Source of the DNA: Micromonospora_I sp040659735
Lineage (GTDB): Bacteria > Actinomycetota > Actinomycetes > Mycobacteriales > Micromonosporaceae
Assembly (NCBI RefSeq): GCF_040659735.1
Contig: NZ_JBFANZ010000004.1
Location: 1-64,000 of the forward strand
Direction of reading: 5' to 3'
DNA length: 64,000 nucleotides
How positions within the stretch are numbered: position 1 is the first letter of the stretch; each line of letters opens with the position of its first letter. The notes beneath the pieces are model-generated. The model was given only the letters and a program-made list of their open reading frames with translations, did no database searches and was not told where the DNA came from. Below are positions 34,277 to 43,223 of this stretch, piece after piece. The position numbers were made by a program, and so were the translations under genes.

Positions 34277-36318
34277 GCCGAACCGGGCCGCTTACCGTCG
34301 ACCGGGAGGCGCAGGACGAACTCGCTACCTTCTCCTGTCCGGGAGTTCACTTCGATCGTCCCCCCGTGCTTCTCCAACACTGTCCGCGCCAGCGCCAGCC
34401 CTTGACCCGTCCCCTTCCCGACCTCCTTCGTGGTGAAGAAGGGTTCGAAGATCAGGTGGTTGAGGTGCTCCGGGATGCCGCATCCGTTGTCAGCGATGCT
34501 GATCGCGACCATCGGGCCCTCGACACGGGTGCTGATCCGGATCTCTCCCCGCTCGTCCTTGTCCTGCATCGCGTCCGCGGCGTTCACCAACAGGTTCAGG
34601 AACACCTGGTTCAGGTCTCCGAGCGTGCACGGGACCTCTGGAAGCTCACCGAGGTCGAGCGTGACGTCGGCGACGTACTTGACCTCGTTCCGGGCAACAG
34701 TCAGGGTCGTCCTGATCGCCTCGTTCAGATCCACGTACGACCGGTCGTTGGAGTCCTTGTAGCTGAACGACTTCATCGCCCGCACCAGAGAAGCGACCCG
34801 CTCGATGCCCTCCAGACTCTGTTCCACCGCGACCGGCACCTCTGATGCCAGATAGTCGATGTCGGCCTTCTGCTCCGCCTTCGTCACACGGCCGATGCGC
34901 TCATCCCATGCGATCTCCCCCGCCGAGAGGTCCATGCACTCCCGGTAGACGAGGAGAAGCTCCAACATCTCCTGGTAGGCGGTCGCGAGGAACCGCGTGT
35001 TGTCGCCAACGAACTGAATCGGCGTGTTGATCTCATGGGCGATACCGGCCGAGAGTCGGCCCAGCGACTCCAGCTTCTGGTCGTGCCGCGCTTCGAGCTC
35101 ACGCTGCTGCCGTTTCCGCTGGTCGGTGATATCGCGAAACACGATGACGGCACCCCTGAACGTCGACCCGATGCGCAGCGGCGCCGCCGAGTAGGAAACC
35201 GGGAAAACGGAGCCGTCTTTGCGGGTGAATGCCTCCGCGGCCACGCTCACCGGCCGTCCTTCGGCCCGCACCTTGAGCAGACCGCACTCGTTCGAGGGCA
35301 TGGGAGTCCCGTCGAACCTCTGGAAGTGCACGGCCGCATGCATGTCCCGGCCCTCGAGCTCGCTCTCCTCCCACCCGAGCATCTTTGACGCCGCCCGGTT
35401 CAAGGACGTCAGGCGTCCCTCGTCATCGATCGTGTAGAGACCTTCGGCCATGTTCTCCATGACGACCGAGCGGAACTCCTCAGCCGCCGTGCGCTCGGTG
35501 ATGTCAACCACGACGAGCCCCACACCGATGATCTCTCCGTCGAGCCGGACCGGGTAGTAGCTCCCGAGCCAGGAGTGGACGCGGTCGGGATCACGACCGG
35601 ACGGCGCGGTTATGTGCAGGTTGCGGACGGCTTCTCCGGTATCGAGCACCCGGCGGTATGTGGACTCGACGCGGGGCCACAGCTCCGGAATCACCTCAGC
35701 CAGCGGGCGTCCGAGTTGCTCCGCCGGGGAGCCGGTGCCGATCGAGGCGAGGATTTCATTGCTGCGGACCACCCGGAACTCGCGGTCCACGAAGCCGAAA
35801 CCGATCGGCGCGGCTGATTGGAGCGTTTCCAGGAGGGTGAGCGTCTCGGCGGTTTGCCGCTCAGAACGGCGCAGACTCTCCTCGAGCGCCTTCTGATCCT
35901 CGATGTCGGTGGCGGTACCGATCCAGCTCACGATCGGACCGTCGCCACGGCGCACCGGCAAGCTTCGGAAGCAATGCCAGCGGTATTCGCCGTCGGCGCG
36001 GCGAAGCCGGTAGTCCCGCTCGTACGGCGTTTCCGTCCGGGTGGCCTCTGCCCACCCCTCTCTCGCGTAGTCGACATCGTCAGGGTGGACCAACGACAGC
36101 CAGTCCCAGTCGTAGTGCGACTCCCGGCGAAGCCCCGTGTATTCGGTCCCGCGCCGATTGACGTACTCGATGGACCCATCGGGCGCCGCCACCCACATAA
36201 GGTGCGGGATGGAGTCGGCGACGAGGTACAGATCATCCTCGCTCAGCAACAGTTGGCAGCTGGCAGCGGAATAGTCGACCTCACGCTGAGCAGCCTGCGG
36301 TGCGCGGCTTCCGGACAT
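34273..36318 (-). CDS. Soluble PAS-PAS-PAS sensor histidine kinase
   Basis: Encodes 681 residues with no transmembrane segment. Three PAS domains follow in order (PHLMWVAAPDGSIEYVN at about 38, PIGFGFVDREFRVVRSN at about 170, GLYTIDDEGRLTSLNRAA at about 290). Then come a coiled region, the H-box GIAHEINTPIQFVGDN and a HATPase with LNLLVNAADAM, DNGCGIP and GTGQGLALAR. The H-box style is that of kinases paired with REC-HD/HDOD regulators. It is first in the leftward signalling cluster, and its partner is probably the REC-HDOD protein encoded in the overlapping gene. Confidence 0.92.
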   Translation of the reverse strand: MSGSRAPQAAQREVDYSAASCQLLLSEDDLYLVADSIPHLMWVAAPDGSIEYVNRRGTEYTGLRRESHYDWDWLSLVHPDDVDYAREGWAEATRTETPYERDYRLRRADGEYRWHCFRSLPVRRGDGPIVSWIGTATDIEDQKALEESLRRSERQTAETLTLLETLQSAAPIGFGFVDREFRVVRSNEILASIGTGSPAEQLGRPLAEVIPELWPRVESTYRRVLDTGEAVRNLHITAPSGRDPDRVHSWLGSYYPVRLDGEIIGVGLVVVDITERTAAEEFRSVVMENMAEGLYTIDDEGRLTSLNRAASKMLGWEESELEGRDMHAAVHFQRFDGTPMPSNECGLLKVRAEGRPVSVAAEAFTRKDGSVFPVSYSAAPLRIGSTFRGAVIVFRDITDQRKRQQRELEARHDQKLESLGRLSAGIAHEINTPIQFVGDNTRFLATAYQEMLELLLVYRECMDLSAGEIAWDERIGRVTKAEQKADIDYLASEVPVAVEQSLEGIERVASLVRAMKSFSYKDSNDRSYVDLNEAIRTTLTVARNEVKYVADVTLDLGELPEVPCTLGDLNQVFLNLLVNAADAMQDKDERGEIRISTRVEGPMVAISIADNGCGIPEHLNHLIFEPFFTTKEVGKGTGQGLALARTVLEKHGGTIEVNSRTGEGSEFVLRLPVDGKRPGSA

Positions 36319-36563
36319 GGCGCGGCCTTTCTACGAAGCCCACAAGGAGCGCGACGCGTCCGGGACGCCCGCGGACCTCGCTCCCACTCTTGTCATGGCT
36401 CCGATACTCACTTCACGTAGTCGCTATCGTCCGCCCCTTCTGTCGGCGCCCCTGCACCCGACTTGAGGCAATTGTCGAGAAACGGCCTACCCGCTGGCCA
36501 GCGCGCGAACGCGGGGCGATCGGGGCGGGCGTATGCGCAGCGCGGGCGGGTATGCGGGCCGGC

Positions 36564-37224
36564 ATGAACGACGGCGACGTGGCCCGGGCATTCCACCGCG
36601 AGACGAGCTACGGCGGGACACCTCCGCGGCGCCCGGACGTACCCGGGTTCGTCCCGATGGATCCGGGCAACCGGCCCCGGCCGTTCAAGCGCTACCCGGA
36701 GGCACGTCTCCACGCTCTCCCCGCGGAGCTGCCCCCCCCGCGGGGAGAGCCCGCCGCCGCGGCGCTCTCCGGACGGGTACGGGTCGCGGACCCGAGCGTG
36801 GACCCGGAGTTCCTCGCCCGGCTGCTGTCCTTCTCCGCCGGCGTCACGCGCGTGGCCGGAGCAGGGGACGAGACGACATGGTTCCGGGCGGCGCCCTCCG
36901 CGGGAAACCTCCGATAGCGGCGATCACCCTCGGCGCGCCCCGCGATCCGGCCATGGCGGGCCATTCCCCCGGCGAGCGCCGCAGCTGACGGCCACTCCAT
37001 TGTCCCCCGCACCGATCGAGTTCCCGCTCATCACCCGCGTACAGCAGGCGGGCAACCTCGCCACCCTCGGTCACGGCGGGACCGGGCTCACCTTCTCGGA
37101 CGAGGACGTATCCGCCGCATTCGGGGCGCTCGCGGCCTGCATGCTCGCCGTGTCGATCGGCACTCCGGTGCACCGGGCGAAGGCGGGCGGGACACCGGGC
37201 CGCCCCACACGACTCGCCGGGTGA
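36564..37224 (+). pseudogene. Remnant of a SagB-type nitroreductase-fold oxidoreductase
   Basis: The first part (36564-36917) reads FHRETSYGG, RPRPFKRYP, LLSFSAGVTRV and WFRAAPSAGNLR, which matches the N-terminus and FMN-contact segment of SagB-type dehydrogenases, then meets a TAG. The second part, in another frame (37000-37224), reads GTGLTFSDEDVSAAFGAL and GTPVHRAKAGGTPGRPTRL, matching their C-terminus. The several-hundred-residue middle is gone. Such enzymes oxidise azolines in thiazole/oxazole peptides or act in other FMN chemistry. No precursor or cyclodehydratase gene is nearby. Confidence 0.75.
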
Positions 37225-37286
37225 CCTGACGGGTATCGACGATAAAGTCCGACATCAGGTGTCAGATTTTTCTGTCAGTGCGTTGA

Positions 37287-38012
37287 TCATGTGCTCCCTC
37301 CAACCCTCGCAACGTAGACGGTGTTGATCGACTCGCGCCGTTGCAGGGCGTTGTGGAAGCTGACGGCGTGCGCCTTCGAGGTATCGAAAACGTCGGCGAG
37401 CAGCGCGGTGAATTCCTCGTCAGGTGGGTCGTTCGACCAGAGTGCGAACACGCCACCGGGATGCAGGTGACCGGTGAGACGACGCAGGCCGTCCGGCGTG
37501 TAGAAATCGGCATGGCTCGGGTGCAGGAACTGGCGCGGCGTGTGATCGATGTCCACCAGGATCGCGTGGAAGCGGCGATCCGGTACGTCGGGATCGAATC
37601 CCGTCGCGTCTCTGACCATCGCGAAGAAGTCGCCGTGCACCATACGGCTTCGCGGATCGGAGGTGAGGGCGCCCGCGAACGGCAGCAGGTCCTGTCGGTG
37701 CCACTCGATCACCTCGCCGAGCGCCTCCACCACCGTCAGCGAGTTGACGCGCGGATCCTCCAACACCGTCCGCGCCGTGTAGCCCAGGCCGAGACCCCCC
37801 ACCACCACATCGAGGTCCCTGCCCGCCAGTTCTGCAAGGCCGAGGCGGGCGAGCTCGATCTCGGCCACCGTGAACAGGCTGGACATGAGGTACTCGTCAT
37901 CGAGTTTGACCTCATACACCTCGACGTTGAGCGATGGATCCACTCTGCGCCGCAGACTGATCGCGCCCATCGGCGTCTCGTGCCAGGCAAGCTCCTCGAA
38001 ACGCGGCCTCAT
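37287..38012 (-). CDS. Spermidine synthase-like SAM-binding protein
   Basis: Encodes 241 residues of the spermidine-synthase-type methyltransferase fold: the glycine loop DVVVGGLGLGYTARTV, acidic strand end SLTVVEALGEVIEW, then MVHGDFFAMV and FHAILVDIDHTP. The polyamine-pocket residues of true SpeE are not obvious, so it may be one of the many actinobacterial relatives of unknown substrate. ATG 38012 has GAGAGGAAG upstream; longer in-frame starts lack support. It stands alone. Confidence 0.8.
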   Translation of the reverse strand: MRPRFEELAWHETPMGAISLRRRVDPSLNVEVYEVKLDDEYLMSSLFTVAEIELARLGLAELAGRDLDVVVGGLGLGYTARTVLEDPRVNSLTVVEALGEVIEWHRQDLLPFAGALTSDPRSRMVHGDFFAMVRDATGFDPDVPDRRFHAILVDIDHTPRQFLHPSHADFYTPDGLRRLTGHLHPGGVFALWSNDPPDEEFTALLADVFDTSKAHAVSFHNALQRRESINTVYVARVGGST

Positions 38013-38298
38013 TCGCGACTTCCTCTCCTGCCATATCCAGCGAGGGTGGCCTCTCGCCTTCGCGGGGGGTATTTCTAAGCGCGCCGCGACCACGTAGGCG
38101 CCTCGACCGTCCCTACGCCCGGCGCCGCCCGGTCGCGTTCACCCCTGCCGTACCGATGGCAAGCCGGACGCCGTTCGGCCTGCCCAGGCGTGACGCCACG
38201 TCGTGCAGTCTTCCACCGGCCGGCGGTGGCGGACGCGGGACCTCCCCGGGACGCGTATCGCGGCGCCCGTCGGCGCTACCGGGCAGTGACATGCGGCT

Positions 38299-38526
38299 GT
38301 GGCCGTGTACGCACTCGCGCAGTTCGCCATCCACGACCGGAACGCTAGGACCGGTATGTGCGCGGGCTTCATGCCGATCCTCATCGAGAGCTACCAGCGG
38401 TGCGCCGACTCCCCCGGATACCAGGAAATATCGACGGACCGGGCGGCCTCGACGCACGGTGTCGTGCTTCTGGTCAGCGGCGCCCCGGCCAGCCCGGCAC
38501 GGCACGGCACGGCACGGCCAGGGTTG
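38299..38526 (+). pseudogene. DUF1330-family gene with internal deletion
   Basis: The frame reads MAVYALAQFAIHDR and AGFMPILI, the start of a DUF1330 protein, then jumps to YQRCADSPGYQEISTDRA and HGVVLLVSGAP, its C-terminal part. About 25-30 residues from the middle are missing, and the end is replaced by a GGCAC tandem repeat (38496-38515). DUF1330 proteins are normally near 95 residues. Recognition rests on memory of the family pattern, so it is moderately sure. Confidence 0.55.
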
Positions 38527-38578
38527 AGGACTATGGCCGCGTGCCGGCCCGTGGCGAGCCCCTCGCCAGCACGCGGCC

Positions 38579-38610
38579 TCGCCCACGCACCCGATCCGGT
38601 GCGTGGGCGA
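38579..38610. terminator. Hairpin terminator downstream of the small membrane protein gene
   Basis: A perfect 13-bp stem (38579-38591 with 38598-38610) and a 6-base loop lies 48 bp beyond the stop of the leftward gene ending at 38658. It also faces the relic coming from the left. Confidence 0.7.
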
Positions 38611-38657
38611 AATCGACCTGGGTATCTTCCCGGGCGACGGTATCCGGCCGGCCGCCG

Positions 38658-38864
38658 CTACTTCGAAGGCTGCGGCACTGTGCAATTGACCTTCGGGTTC
38701 ACGCCGACGTAGTTCAGGGGCCCGGCAACAACTGTTACTGCAATGGTCCCGACCTCGGCGCAGTTGGTGTCAGATCCATCGAAGTAGCCACGCTGGGCGG
38801 CCGCTATCGCGCCGATGAGCAGCCAGATGAGGAGGACCACTCCTCCTATTGATCCGGTACGCAC
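38658..38864 (-). CDS. Small conserved membrane protein (68 aa)
   Basis: The product begins VRTGSIGGVVLLIWLLIGAI, one transmembrane helix near the N-terminus. It continues AAAQRGYF and a short outer part with two cysteines (TNCAEVG, VNCTVP) and GPLNYVGVNP. This pattern is familiar from small actinobacterial proteins of unknown function. GTG 38864 is chosen because GAGGAG lies about 7 bases upstream; an earlier in-frame ATG at 38960 has no support. Confidence 0.75.
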   Translation of the reverse strand: MRTGSIGGVVLLIWLLIGAIAAAQRGYFDGSDTNCAEVGTIAVTVVAGPLNYVGVNPKVNCTVPQPSK

Positions 38865-38952
38865 TCGCGTCTCCTCGCTTGGAAGATAGGCCCCGCATGA
38901 GGGGTGGCCACCGATGTAGGCGGAGGGATTCATACCCATCGGTGGCGAGAAC

Positions 38953-39628
38953 CTAACCAAGTTGATCGCGCCTGACGACCTTCGTAAGCCAGCCCACCGC
39001 GGATGCGGGGAAGGAGGGTCGGCTCAGCCGCTGTGCGCCCAGTAGTCGCGGACGGGCAATCGAACCCGGAGGCCCTGGGGTTCGCGTCGTGAAACAGATC
39101 GTCGGCCATCGCCTCAGGATCGTCGTGCTCGACGACCGTGGCTTCCAGCCGTCACACGGCTTCGGCCGCGTCCACACCCGCCACCCAGGTGAAGTTGAGC
39201 CCGTCGTAGTCGAAGTCGCGCAACGCGTCGATGAGGCGATGCGCCTGCGTGACGGCGGCGCTCTCGTCCTGCGCAAGGCCGGGGCTGGCAGATGCGGCGG
39301 TGAAAGGCCGGAATCCGCGCTGGCCAGACTCAGCCGCCCTGGCGACCAACCGGCCATCATCGGCCGTCATGCGTTCGCCTGCTGCAGCAAGTACGCGGGC
39401 GTTATCGTGCATGTCGGCCTGTACCGCGACCCACAACGCGGTGCGGCCGTCGTGCTCGGCGTCGACGTCATCAACGAGGCCCACCAGTTCGGCAATCACG
39501 TCGACAGAGCCGGATTCAGCCGTTGGCTGCCCGCCTGGCCGGACAACTACGAGTACCCCGGTGATGAGGTGGGTCTGGCGTTGGGCTACCGCACAGACGC
39601 GACCGATCCGGATCGTGTCGTCAGACAT
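38953..39628 (-). pseudogene. Broken ankyrin-repeat/DUF6461-like protein gene
   Basis: Read leftwards from about 39628, one frame gives LVDDVDAEHDGRTALWVAVQ and ARVLAAAG, an ankyrin unit. The continuation MMAGWSPGRLSLA appears in another frame, and SAAVTQAHRLIDALRDFDYD with FTWVAGVDAAEAV returns in the first. There an in-frame TGA (CGA expected) is followed by RLEATVVEHDDPEAMADDLF. Two frame changes and one nonsense codon in a recognisable protein show decay rather than a non-coding stretch. Actinobacterial relatives are cytoplasmic proteins of unknown role. Confidence 0.7.
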
Positions 39629-39662
39629 CCGGACGAGTGCGCCGCGTCGCCATGGCTCGGGC

Positions 39663-40274
39663 TCAGTCCCGACCCTCCTCGCCGGTTGCTGCGAAGATGC
39701 GCGCATAGATGTCATCGATGACGTCGTTCTTCGCCAGGTTGTAGTCGCCGGGTTGATGCGCCGTGTCTCGCGCGAGGTGTCGCTTGGTCGTGGCGTAAAG
39801 CTCCCGGTCTTCGGGATGCGAGCGCAGCCAGTCGCGGAAGAGCCTGTGCCGTACAGGTTCAGGCGCATCCTGCGGCCAAACGTGAAGATTCACGTCCCCC
39901 GTCGGGCTAACGAGCATCCGGTGCCCGTGCCACCACGGCTCCCGAAGAACGAGTCGGTACCCGACCGCTTCCAGAGCGGGGATGTAGCGGGGCTCTTCCG
40001 TGGTGTCCCCGACAAGGAGATCGATGTCGATGATGGGCTTGGCCGCCAGGCCCGGCACCGAGGTGGACCCGACGTGTTCAACATTGATGACCAGGCCGCC
40101 CAGAACCTCCTTCAGCACGGAGCTGGCAGCAGCGAATCGGCCCACCCAGGCCGGGTCATAATCCTGGATGACGATGGCCTGCCAATTTCTTGGCGGCTCG
40201 CCTACCAGGCCGGCAACCATCTGCTCGGGCGTGCCTTGAAAGCGCTGCCTGACTTCCCGCGGATACTCAGCCAA
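39663..40274 (-). CDS. GrpB/UPF0157-family nucleotidyltransferase-fold protein
   Basis: Encodes 203 residues. The family core is visible: IQDYDPAWVGRFAA, EHVGSTSVPGLAAKPIIDID with the catalytic Asp pair, YRLVLREPWWHGHRML and VNLHVWP. Relatives are annotated as GrpB domain proteins, and some are fused to dephospho-CoA kinase; activity is uncertain. TTG 40274 is preferred because GGAGG precedes it by 5 bases, whereas the longer frame begins in sequence without family character. Confidence 0.85.
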   Translation of the reverse strand: MAEYPREVRQRFQGTPEQMVAGLVGEPPRNWQAIVIQDYDPAWVGRFAAASSVLKEVLGGLVINVEHVGSTSVPGLAAKPIIDIDLLVGDTTEEPRYIPALEAVGYRLVLREPWWHGHRMLVSPTGDVNLHVWPQDAPEPVRHRLFRDWLRSHPEDRELYATTKRHLARDTAHQPGDYNLAKNDVIDDIYARIFAATGEEGRD

Positions 40275-40408
40275 CCCAACCTCCGAAAGAATCAAGTTGG
40301 TCAGGGTACGACAGAAGTGCTGGGGCTCAGTCGCGATGATGTCGACCCGGAGACCAAGCAGGGCGAGCGAATGCCCGCACACGAACCGCACCTATTGCCG
40401 AATTGACT

Positions 40409-40909
40409 TCAGCGGGGTTGCGGGGAGCGGTAGCAGTCGGAGTGGATGAGCAGGGCCAGCATGGTCGGCGGCGACGTGCTCTCCAAGCTGATGCGGTAGC
40501 CGTCGGTCGGCGTCTTCGCCGCCACCGTCCCTTCGGCGCTGTCCGGGAAGGTGCGGTCCTCCGTGATGGTGTAGCCCTGGCCTCGCCACTGGTCCCGAAT
40601 CCGGGCGAGGGTCGCGAGGTGCTTGTCTGGTGCTAGCGGCAGCTGATATGTGCCTTGTACGTAGTAGATGTCTTCGGAGAGTTCCCCGGCACGGCCTTCG
40701 CAGGGGGCGGAGCTGGCGGCCGCATTGGTCAAGGTGCTGCCGACGGCAGTGGCGGTCTGCTCGGCGTACTGCTGCACCTGGCGCGTTACGTCAGCTTCGC
40801 TGCGGATGTCCACATCGTCTCCCTTGCCCTTGTTCCCGGTACAGGCCGCCCCAGCCAGTAGAAGTGCGCACAGCATCGCCGTGACGCGGAAGCCGCTACT
40901 GCTGCGCAT
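40409..40909 (-). CDS. Small secreted lipoprotein
   Basis: Encodes 166 residues with a lipoprotein signal peptide (AMLCALLLAGAAC, lipobox LAGAAC) and a mature domain starting TGNKGKGDD, with two later cysteines. No known domain is recognised. ATG 40909 has AGGA 7 bases upstream; ATG 40924 overlapping the previous stop is an alternative. It is the last of three coupled genes with a DUF1023 hydrolase and a WXG100-like protein, so it may assist or anchor an exported partner at the cell surface. Confidence 0.8.
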   Translation of the reverse strand: MRSSSGFRVTAMLCALLLAGAACTGNKGKGDDVDIRSEADVTRQVQQYAEQTATAVGSTLTNAAASSAPCEGRAGELSEDIYYVQGTYQLPLAPDKHLATLARIRDQWRGQGYTITEDRTFPDSAEGTVAAKTPTDGYRISLESTSPPTMLALLIHSDCYRSPQPR

Positions 40910-40920
40910 TCTCGGTCCTC

Positions 40921-42630
40921 TCATGGCAGGTCCGGTGGTGCCTGGCCGTGCTCCAGACCGGTACGGCTGTACTTGCCGACAATGACCCGAGCCTGGTTCT
41001 CGATGCTTTCCGAGCCGGGGTTCCAGTAGTCGCTGTGCCCGGAGGTGTCGACGACGTAGCGGTTGGCGCCGAAGTCGTCGTAGTGCGGGCTCGGCCCGTG
41101 TCCGTCGTCCTCGGCGTCGTCGAGGAACGGCCCGACGATCGGAATGAAATCCAGGTACTTCCCGTGATGCTCAACCGGATTCGACACCGGGTCGTCCTCG
41201 GCCGAGCCGGCCCACACGTGACGTGGGTCCGTCATCAGGTCGCCGGCGTGCTCCGCGTGCGTACCGGGGCTGCCCGCCGTGACGATGTCGTCCACCGGCA
41301 GCCTGCCGCTCAAGGCGGCCTCGCCGACCACCGTGGAGCCATAGGAATGCCCCACCGCGGTCACGTGGTACGACCCGTCACCGTGGGTGGCACGCAGCCC
41401 TCCGACGAACTGGCTCAACGGCTCCGCGCCCTGCCGGGAACGCTCCCCGGTAACCACGGAATGGTCGAGTTCGGGAGCGTCGTAACCCAGCCACATCACC
41501 GTGGCGACCTCCCCTTGCCCGGGCGTCAGCCGGTCGGCGGCCTCCTGCAGATGCAACACCCGATCCACGTTGCCACGCGTGCTGTCCAGCGTGGTGCCCA
41601 GCCCGGGCACCCACACCGCCGTGTGCCGGGCGGTGTCCGGATTGCCAACCGCCACGATCGCCTTGCCGTCACCGGCCGGGTCGATACCCAGCAGCAGACC
41701 CTTGTCGCCGAGCTTCGCCAGCGCGGCGTCGACCTTCGCGAGGCTGACCTGCGTCGCGTCTATGCTGTTCAGCTCGTTGGTGAGCGTCAGGATCTGCCGG
41801 CCGATCCCCTCAAGTTCGCTACGGCTGGAACCGGGGTGGATCCCCGCCCGCAACTGCGCGATCTGCCGGTTGATGTCGTCCTCGCGTCGTTGCAGGTCGT
41901 CCTCATGCCGGCCCAACGAGATCCGGTTCGCGGTGTCCCGATCCGTCGCCGGCACCCCGTCCAGCCAACCCACCAGGTCCGGATGATCGGCGATGGCCTG
42001 TTCCTGCTGCTCCGGCGTCAGACTCAACCACCAGGCGTTGACATCCTTCGGGGGGCGTCCGCGCTGACTCTCGAGATCCGCCCGGCTGACCGGCGGAAGG
42101 GTCAGCGACCCGAACCCGGTCCGGGCGTCCGGAAGATTGGCGTTGATCGCGTTGGTCGTTCGGTCGTCCAGGGCCGCTGCCTGCGCGACCACGTCGCTCA
42201 GCTGGTGGGCGTAGCCGCTGACGAGCTGCGCGGTCGCGTGCGGCGCCGGACCCTCGTACATGCTCTGCGGGGCGCGCACAGTCCCGGCCGCGACGTCGAC
42301 GAGCAGTCCGGTGCGGCGCGCGTCGTCGACGATCGACCGCGCCGTCTCCTGCAGACTCGCCAGCGCGTCGGCATGACCCCGCAACGCCTGAAAAATCCGC
42401 CGACACGGGTTGTAGGCGTTGCTCACCTCGGCTCGCAACTGCGCGGTCTTCGCATGTGCCGACTGCGACGCCGGACCTTCCGGCCAGGCGTCTTCCAGGT
42501 CACGGGTGCCGCGGATCAGCTGCTCGGCGGCGTTGTCCAACTCCTCGGCCATCGCCTGCCACGCCACGGCGGCCGCCGCGACCGGCGCCGCGTCGGCGTC
42601 CAGCAGTTGACGCAGGCTCACGACGCTCAT
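40921..42630 (-). CDS. DUF1023-type alpha/beta hydrolase with WXG-like N-terminal helices
   Basis: Encodes 569 residues. The first 150 or so form helices typical of ESX/WXG100-related N-termini. The C-terminal half is a DUF1023 alpha/beta hydrolase with ERSRQGAEPLSQFVGGL, nucleophile elbow VTAVGHSYGSTVVG and HVWAGSAEDDPVS, and a late His region. Such proteins are often coded with WXG100-like genes and may be exported by a type VII system; no signal peptide is present. It overlaps the WXG100-like gene by 4 bp and directly precedes the lipoprotein gene. Confidence 0.88.
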   Translation of the reverse strand: MSVVSLRQLLDADAAPVAAAAVAWQAMAEELDNAAEQLIRGTRDLEDAWPEGPASQSAHAKTAQLRAEVSNAYNPCRRIFQALRGHADALASLQETARSIVDDARRTGLLVDVAAGTVRAPQSMYEGPAPHATAQLVSGYAHQLSDVVAQAAALDDRTTNAINANLPDARTGFGSLTLPPVSRADLESQRGRPPKDVNAWWLSLTPEQQEQAIADHPDLVGWLDGVPATDRDTANRISLGRHEDDLQRREDDINRQIAQLRAGIHPGSSRSELEGIGRQILTLTNELNSIDATQVSLAKVDAALAKLGDKGLLLGIDPAGDGKAIVAVGNPDTARHTAVWVPGLGTTLDSTRGNVDRVLHLQEAADRLTPGQGEVATVMWLGYDAPELDHSVVTGERSRQGAEPLSQFVGGLRATHGDGSYHVTAVGHSYGSTVVGEAALSGRLPVDDIVTAGSPGTHAEHAGDLMTDPRHVWAGSAEDDPVSNPVEHHGKYLDFIPIVGPFLDDAEDDGHGPSPHYDDFGANRYVVDTSGHSDYWNPGSESIENQARVIVGKYSRTGLEHGQAPPDLP

Positions 42631-42941
42631 CGCGGAACCGGACCCCCGCGACGCAGCAGCTCCGCCGCGTCCTCGTCGGCCTGCTGGTACGCGTCAGCCG
42701 CGGAGCGCAGGTCGCCGGCCAACCCCGACACCGACGCAGCCAGCTGGCCGACGAACGTACCCCAGGCCGTCGACGCCGTGCGCGCCGCCGCGACGCTGGA
42801 CCAGCCATCGTCACCGCGGCACGCCAGGCTGTCGCGCCTGGACGTGTACGCCGGCCCGACCGTCTCCGACGCCGCCGTCACCTTGCCGGCTACCGCCCGC
42901 AGCTGCTCCACATCCACACACAGCGCATCCGGGAAACCCAC
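42627..42941 (-). CDS. WXG100/ESX-like small helical protein
   Basis: Encodes 104 residues, a helical hairpin typical of ESX-type proteins: VDVEQLRAVAGKVTAASETV, then a WS turn in DDGWSSVAAARTASTAW, and a C-terminal helix ending DAYQQADEDAAELL. The exact WxG is replaced by GWSS. It is first in a three-gene unit with a DUF1023 hydrolase and a lipoprotein, suggesting a small exported module. No ESX core genes are in the window. Confidence 0.8.
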   Translation of the reverse strand: MGFPDALCVDVEQLRAVAGKVTAASETVGPAYTSRRDSLACRGDDGWSSVAAARTASTAWGTFVGQLAASVSGLAGDLRSAADAYQQADEDAAELLRRGGPVPR

Positions 42942-43223
42942 GCGTCCCTCCCCGCTTGAGCGCCTTGCCGACGCGTTTCGCCTGGTCGGAACCGTACAAC
43001 AACCGGGCTACATGGCAAGCCGCGCGCTAGCGCCCGCCACGCAATCCCCGTTGCCAGATTCAGAGCGGCAAGCCGCGGCAGGCGTTAACGCAGTTGCTGA
43101 TCGGCGTCGAGGTTCCACAGCAGCCACGCAATCATCTCGGCAAGACCGCGTGTCGAGCGCCACCGCAGGTCAGCCACGAATTGTGACGCCCGATCGGCGG
43201 CAGAAGCGGGTGTTCTTCCGACT

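Noticed and set aside
36564..37224. Active peptide (RiPP) biosynthesis locus around the SagB-like sequence
   Set aside because: The oxidoreductase is a remnant and there is no precursor peptide, cyclodehydratase or exporter next to it.
38496..38515. GGCAC tandem repeat as a regulatory element
   Set aside because: Only four short copies at the end of a degraded gene; more likely slippage.
38113..38685. 190-codon leftward frame
   Set aside because: Arg/Gly/Pro-rich with no motif, and antisense to the DUF1330 relic and a hairpin.
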